This document shows, one piece after another, positions 57,770 through 64,000 of a stretch of DNA of 64,000 bases. Position 1 is the stretch's first letter. Each line of letters opens with the position of its first letter. The translations under genes were made by a program, and so were the position numbers. Below the pieces are notes generated by a model. It was not told the DNA's origin and made no database searches. It saw only the letters and a program-made list of their open reading frames with translations. The stretch is from Rhyzopertha dominica. Its lineage: Eukaryota; Arthropoda; Insecta; Coleoptera; Bostrichidae. The stretch covers positions 19,860,392-19,924,391 of the forward strand of contig QCXZ01000003.1 in NCBI GenBank assembly GCA_025024175.1. The letters run 5' to 3'.

Positions 57770-60750
57770 AACCACTGATTTGACATTCGAATTTACTACT
57801 TCTTGGAATACACACAGAACGTCGATTACGTGGCTAAAAACAACTAGAGAATCGCAAAAATATATTTAGGGGATAACATGTTCATTTCCAGCCCCGAACA
57901 CCACCCTTAAGCATTAAAAATTCGCGAAATCTACAAACGAATTGCTACAGCTTGAAAATTACACAGGACACAGATTAGGTGACCACAAACAACATGTCCT
58001 GGAGAAAAGCAAAAATTCAGGGGATAACATGTTCATTTCCAGCCCCGAACACAACCCTTAAGCATTAAAAATTTGCGAAATCTACAAACGAATTTGCTAC
58101 AGCTTGAAAATTACACAGGACACAGATTAGGTGACCACAAACAACATATCCTGGAGAAACGGGAAAATTCAGGGGATAACATGATCATTTCCAGCCCCGA
58201 ACACCACCCTTAAGCATTAAAAATTTGCGAAATCTACAAACGAATTTGCTACAGCTTGAAAATTACACAGGACACAGATTAGGTGACCACAAACAACATA
58301 TCCTGGAGAAACGGGAAAATTCAGGGGATAACATGATCATTTCCAGCCCCGAACCCCACCCTTAAGCATTAAAAATTTGCGATATCTACAAACGAATTTG
58401 CTACAGCTTGAAAATTACACAGGACACAGATTAGGTGACCACAAACAACACATCCTGGAGAAACGGGAAAATTCAGGGGATAACATGGTCATTTCCAGCC
58501 CCGAACACCACCCCTAAGCATTAAAAATTTGCGAAATCTACAAACAAATTTGCTACAGCTTGAAAATTACACAGGACACAGATTAGGTGACCACAAACAA
58601 CATATCCTGGAGAAACGCAAAAATTCAGGGGATATCATGGTCATTTCCAGCCCCGAACACCACCCTTAAGCATTAAAAATTTGCGANATCTACAAACGAA
58701 TTTGCTACAGCTTGAAAATTACACAGGACACAGATTAGGTGACCACAAACAACATATCCTGGAGAAACGCAAAAATTTAGGGGATAACATGATCATTTCC
58801 AGCCCCGAACACCACCCTTAAGCATTAAAAATTCGCGAAATCTACAAACGAATTTGCTACAGCTTGAAAATTACACAGAACACAGATTAGGTGACCACAA
58901 ACAACATATCCTGGAGAAACGGGAAAATTCAGGGGATAACATGATCATTTCCAGCCCCGAACACCACCCTTAAGCATTAAAAATTTGCGAAATCTACAAA
59001 CGAATTTGCTACAGCTTGAAAATTACACAGGACACAGATTAGGTGACCACAAACAACATATCCTGAAGAAACGGGAAAATTCAGGGGATAACATGGCCAT
59101 TTCCAGCCCCGAACACCACCCTTAAGCATTAAAAGTTTGCAAAATCTACAAACGAATTTGCTACAGCTTGAAAATTACACAGAACACAGATTAGGTGACC
59201 ACAAACAACATATCCTGGAGAAACGGGAAAATTCAGGGGATAACATGATCATTTCCAGCCCCGAACACCACCCTTAAGCATTAAAAATTTGCGAAATCTA
59301 CAAACGAATTTGCTACAGCTTGAAAATTACACAGGACACAGATTAGGTGACCACAAACAACATATCCTGGAGAAACGGGAAACTTCAGGGGATAACATGG
59401 TCATTTCCAGCCCCGAACACCACCCTTAAGCATTAAAAATTTGCGAAATCTACAAACGAATTTGCTACAGCTTGAAAATTACACAGGACACAGATTAGGT
59501 GACCACAAACAACATATCCCGGAGAAACGCAAAAATTCAGGGGATAACATGATCATTTCCAGCCCCGAACACCACCCTTAAGCATTAAAAATTGGCGAAA
59601 ACTACAAACGAATTTGCTACAGCTTGAAAATTACACAGGACACAGATTAGGTGACCACAAACAACATATCCTGGAGAAACGCAAAAATTCAGGGGATAAC
59701 ATGATCATTTCCAGCCCCGAACACCACCCTTAAGCATTAAAAATTCGCGAAATCTACAAACGAATTTGCTACAGCTTGAAAATTACACAGGACACAGATT
59801 AGGTAGCCATAAACAATATATCCTGGAGAAACGCAAAAATTCAGGGGATAACATGGTCATTTCCAGCCCCGAACACCACCCTTAAGCATTAAAAATTCGC
59901 GAAATCTACAAACGAATTTGCTACAGCTTGAAAATTACACAGGACACAGATTAGGTGGCCACAAACAACATATCCTGGAGAAACGCAAAAATTCAGGGGA
60001 TAACATGGTCATTTCCAGCCCCGAACACCACCCTTAAGCATTAAAAATTCGCGAAATCTACAAACGAATTTGCTACAGCTTGAAAATTACACAGGACACA
60101 GATTAGGTGGCCACAAACAACATATCCTGGAGAAACGCAAAAATTCAGGGGATAACATGGTCATTTCCAGCCCCGAACACCACCCTTAAGCATTAAAAAT
60201 TGGCGAAAACTACAAACGAATTTGCTACAGCTTGAAAATTACACAGGACACAGATTAGGTGACCACAAACAACATATCCTGGAGAAACGCAAAAATTCAG
60301 GGGATAACATGATCATTTCCAGCCCCGAACACCACCACTAAAGATTAAAAATTCGCGAAATCTACAAACGAATTTGCTACAGCTTGAAAATTACAAAGGA
60401 CACAGATTAACTGGCCACAAACAACATATCCTGGAGAAACGCAAAAATTCAGGGGATAACATGGTCATTTCCAGCCCCGAACACCACCCTTAAGCATTAA
60501 AAATTNGCGAAATCTACAAACGAATTTGCTACAGCTTGAAAATTACACAGGACACAGATTAGGTGGCCACAAACAACATATCCTGGAGAAACGCAAGGAT
60601 TCAGGGGATAACATGATCATTTCCAGCCCCGAACACCACCACTAAACATTAAAAATTCGCGAAATCCACCTTGAAACCTACACAGAACGAAGGTTAGGAG
60701 GTCATAAACAACATATGCTGGAGAATCGCAAAATAATTTAGGGGTAACAT
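57770..60750 (+). repeat. 152-bp tandem satellite, left block (about 19 units)
   Basis: The word AGGGGATAACATG recurs at 57868, 58019, 58171, 58323, 58475, 58627 and so on to 60603, with a spacing of 152 bp every time except the first (151). A degenerate half unit precedes (57770-57867) and a shortened unit ends the block near 60740. Each unit carries CATTTCCAGCCCCGAACACC, CTTAAGCATTAAAAATT, CAAACGAATTTGCTACAGCT, ACACAGGACACAGATTAGGT and CATATCCTGGAGAAACG. Units differ by a few bases (GGGAAAATTC vs GCAAAAATTC; GTGACCAC vs GTGGCCAC). No open frame runs through. The same unit recurs inverted from 62640. Confidence 0.95.
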
Positions 60751-62630
60751 GTCCTATTCGGTATACCTATCCGTCAGCTAGTTTCAGTAATAGTTCGGTA
60801 ATATATTTTGTATATCTTACACACCACGCGTAATTTATGAGTCATCATGTTACCTTTTTAATATGACGTAATTTTATTTCAAGAAAAAAAATTGCTGAGC
60901 CAAATAACGGGTTCGCAGTCTTTTTACTATAACTGAGAAACAAAAAAAGATATCGACCTCCGATTAATAGGGTATAACAGCCTAAAAAATTCTATAGGGC
61001 TGCATTTAATTTTTTAAATATACTGAAAACTTTAAAATTCACTTTTAAGCTAGCCACCATTCGTTAAATTCGGTGAATCCATACTTGAGTTACGCCATTT
61101 TGAAGATTTGAAACTTCTATTCTCCTTCTGTCGTAGTCATAGTAACTAGAAAAAAATGTTCAAACAAGATTTTATAAGAAATAAACATAAGATTATTTTA
61201 GACTAACATTGTATTGGAGAAGAAAACGATTCTTTGATATGTCCTAATAAATGCGTAACATAGCGGCAAAGTTACGTACTTCATAATATTTTAAATGAAA
61301 TCCGGGTGGCCACATTTGTTTAAAAAAAATTTACCGCAAGATTCTAGCACGATTAATTTCCAAGACACTGCCGCTGTCCAGCCCTATCTGATCACCCTGT
61401 AGATAGGTATCTGGCGTGGTATTGTATTACCGATATTACAATAACGATGATTTATGTAATTTATTAGATATGTGAAAATTTGATTGTTAGATCCTAAGTT
61501 GCTGTAGAGCTGTGCGTTTTATTAAAAAAAATATGATTTTTAAAATCGTTTTCTTTACTGCATACACCATTAGTAAGGGTGGTCTGGTAACATACTTATA
61601 ATAATTTCTACATAAATACCGTTATCGACTTCAGCTAAATGTTTAGAATATGGACTACTATGATCTTACAAAACATACGTAAATGCAATTTTTTATGGCA
61701 ATTATTTAAGTGGAAATTAAAATTTGGGCTTGCGCTGCACTGTGTGTTTAATCAAGTGACTAATTAAGTTATACAGATAGTCAATATAAGTATTTGTAAA
61801 TAGATAAATACCGAGTATCGTACTTACGCGCAGTGCGGATTGCCGCTTGCGTATGCTCAGCCCTCGGCTCAGCTAGTTCACGCGGCTGGCACTAAAAAAG
61901 TTTACCTTATGGGTCCGGAGCGCTGCGATTGTATCAGGCAGTTTAACGAATGTAATGCACTTCGCACCGCAGTTATATACAGCAACGGTTTTAAGTTGTT
62001 GGCATATATGTTCTGTAGTATTTTGTGTTAGATTTGGAAATTTCAGTCTTATATTTATTATTCTTGCATTTTATGTTATATATATGTATAAATTAGCCAG
62101 TGAAAGTAAGAATAACGAGCTTTATGCAAAGTTCTATTAGTTCTTATTTTCTATGATTGTTTTTATTTTTCTCCGAATATTGTTTCTGTATCCGTAATAT
62201 TTTGGTTTTAAGCTTCTAGTTTTGCCTGTATAAAAATGCTCTTGAATTTAACATATAATTATAACTAGTTTTCGTTTTGCATTAAGGATTAGTTTTCATT
62301 TATTTTTTTATATATACTTGCAGCTAATTCTCAGTTTCGTTATATCACTTGGCGTTACAGCTATATCTGTTATCCAACATTTATTTTGTATAGTACACGT
62401 TTAGTGGGTTAAACTACTGTTGTCGTATTAAATAATTTGTGTTTTAGTTCCCGTTTAGAAAATCGAATTTCGTTCATATTTCTAAGTTCTTTGTTTCGCA
62501 TGTTCAACTTTTTCTGAGCTGCGTCAATTGTTGTTCTGTTATTTGACAGAAAATTTGTCTCGTTGGGTATTTTTACGTTTGCGTTTTTTCTTAGCTAGTT
62601 TTTGATGTTTTTTGCAACTTCTTTTGCAGA
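60751..62630. other. Unique spacer between inverted satellite blocks
   Basis: 1.9 kb with no satellite unit and no recognisable protein. Frames of about 60 codons at 61840-62140 show no motif. 61820-61970 is GC-richer than its surroundings. If the whole structure is a foldback transposon, this is its centre and it carries no visible transposase. Confidence 0.6.
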
Positions 62631-64000
62631 CCTATATGTGTAATTTTCAAGCTGTAGCAAATTCGTTTGTAGATTTCGTAAATTTTTAATGCTTAAGGGT
62701 GGTGTTCGGGGCTGGAAATGACCATGTTATCCCCTGAATTTTTGCGTTTCTCCAGGATATGTTGTTTGTGGCTACTTAATCTGTGTCCTGTGTAATTTTC
62801 AAGCTGTAGCAAATTCGTTTGTAGATTTCGCAAATTTTTAATACTTAAGGGTGGTGTTCGGGGCTGGAAATGACCATGTTATCCCCTGAATTTTTGCGTT
62901 TCTCCAGGATATGTTGTTTGTGGCCACCTGATCTGTGTCGTGTGTAATTTTCAAGCTGTAGCAAATTCGTTTGTAGATTTCGCAAATTTTTAATGCTTAA
63001 GGGTAGTGTTCGGGGCTGGAAATGACCATGTTATCCCCTGAATTTTTGCGTTTCTCCAGGATATGTTGTTTGTGGCCACCTGATCTGTGTCCTGTGTAAT
63101 TTTCAAGCTGTAGCAAATTCGTTTGTAGATTTCGCAAATTTTTAATGCTTAAGGGTGGTGTTCGGGGCTGGAAATGACCATGTTATCCCCTGAATTTTTG
63201 CGTTTCTCCAGGATATGTTGTTTGTGGCCACCTGATCTGTGTCCTGTGTAATTTTCAAGCTGTAGCAAATTCGTTTGTAGATTTCGCAAATTTTTAATGC
63301 TTAAGGGCGGTGTTCGGGGCTGGAAATGACCATGTTATCCCCTGAATTTTTGCGTTTCTCCAGGATATGTTGTTTGTGGCTACTTAATCTGTGTCCTGTG
63401 TAATTTTCAAGCTGTAGCAAATTCGTTTGCAGATTTCGCGAATTTTTAATGCTTAAGGGTAGTGTTCGGGGCTGGAAATGACCATGTTATCCCCTGAATT
63501 TTTGCGTTTCTCCAGGATATGTTGTTTGTGGCCACCTAATCTGTGTCCTGTGTAATTTTCAAGCTGTAGCAAATTCGTTTGTAGATTTCGCAAATTTTTA
63601 ATGCTTAAGGGTGGTGTTCGGGGCTGGAAATGACCATGTTATCCCCTGAATTTTTGCGTTTCTCCAGGATATGTTGTTTGTGGCCAGCTGATCTGTGTCC
63701 TGTGTAATTTTCAAGCTGTAGCAAATTCGTTTGTAGATTTCGCAAATTTTTAATGCTTAAGGGTGGTGTTCGGGGCTGGAAATGACCATGTTATCCCCTG
63801 AATTTTTGCGTTTCTCCAGGATATGTTGTTTGTGGCCACCTGATCTGTGTCGTGTGTAATTTTCAAGCTGTAGCAAATTCGTTTGTAGATTTCGCAAATT
63901 TTTAATGCTTAAGGGTAGTGTTCGGGGCTGGAAAAGACCATGTTATCCCCTGAATTTTTGCGTTTCTCTAGGATATGTTGTTTGTGGCCACCTAATCTGT
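62631..64000 (-). repeat. 152-bp tandem satellite, right block, inverted (about 9 units, runs off edge)
   Basis: The complement word CCCCTGAATTTTTGCG recurs at 62731, 62883, 63035, 63187, 63339, 63491, 63643, 63795 and 63947, exactly 152 bp apart each time. Orientation is opposite to the left block. All units are of the GCAAAAATTC subtype, and most have GTGGCCAC and ATGGTCATTT on the matching strand, like the innermost units of the left block. The array continues past the window. Confidence 0.95.

Noticed and set aside
57770..60750. CRISPR array
   Set aside because: The period is a uniform 152 bp with no unique spacers; it is a satellite in a eukaryotic genome.
61840..62140. Two roughly 60-codon frames in the spacer between satellite blocks
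   Set aside because: Short, overlapping in different frames, without motif; not above chance.

Overview
This window reads as AT-rich, intron-containing insect nuclear DNA. A beetle or a related order fits the gene versions and the repeat types, but the order is inferred, not shown. There are no bacterial operons, CRISPR arrays or rRNA genes. Three protein-coding genes can be read exon by exon with matching splice phases. The rest is mostly introns and spacers filled with decayed transposable elements (TEs).

Layout. (1) About 5776-27640, + strand: the last 16 exons of a follistatin-related protein 5-like gene (EF-hands, two Ig domains, long conserved C-terminal region). Its signal peptide and Kazal exons lie left of the window or were not found. 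Its introns hold a Harbinger-like MITE, a Penelope-like relic, two Tc1/mariner elements, a foldback element, a LINE and a hAT MITE. (2) 30147-34459, + strand: a seven-exon gene for a predicted 402-residue single-pass membrane protein with a Cys-rich ectodomain, an EGF-like motif next to the membrane and a Cys-rich tail; I do not recognise the family. (3) 34716-57328, - strand: a complete 17-coding-exon dihydropyrimidine dehydrogenase gene (1025 codons plus stop), convergent with gene 2 and only 256 bp from it. (4) 57770-64000: a very regular 152-bp tandem satellite in two blocks of opposite orientation around a 1.9-kb unique spacer, starting about 0.45 kb upstream of the dehydrogenase start codon and running off the right edge.

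The left edge (about 620-3413) carries a truncated LINE whose reading frame is split by a (TA)n-flanked, almost perfectly palindromic insertion.

The three genes have no obvious shared pathway. One is a secreted or matrix protein, one a membrane protein of unknown role, and one the cytosolic first enzyme of uracil/thymine breakdown. The features most worth a second look are the inverted satellite structure, the palindromic insertion in the LINE, the unassigned membrane protein, and a 56-nt tRNA-like unit with Pol III signals but no anticodon arm.
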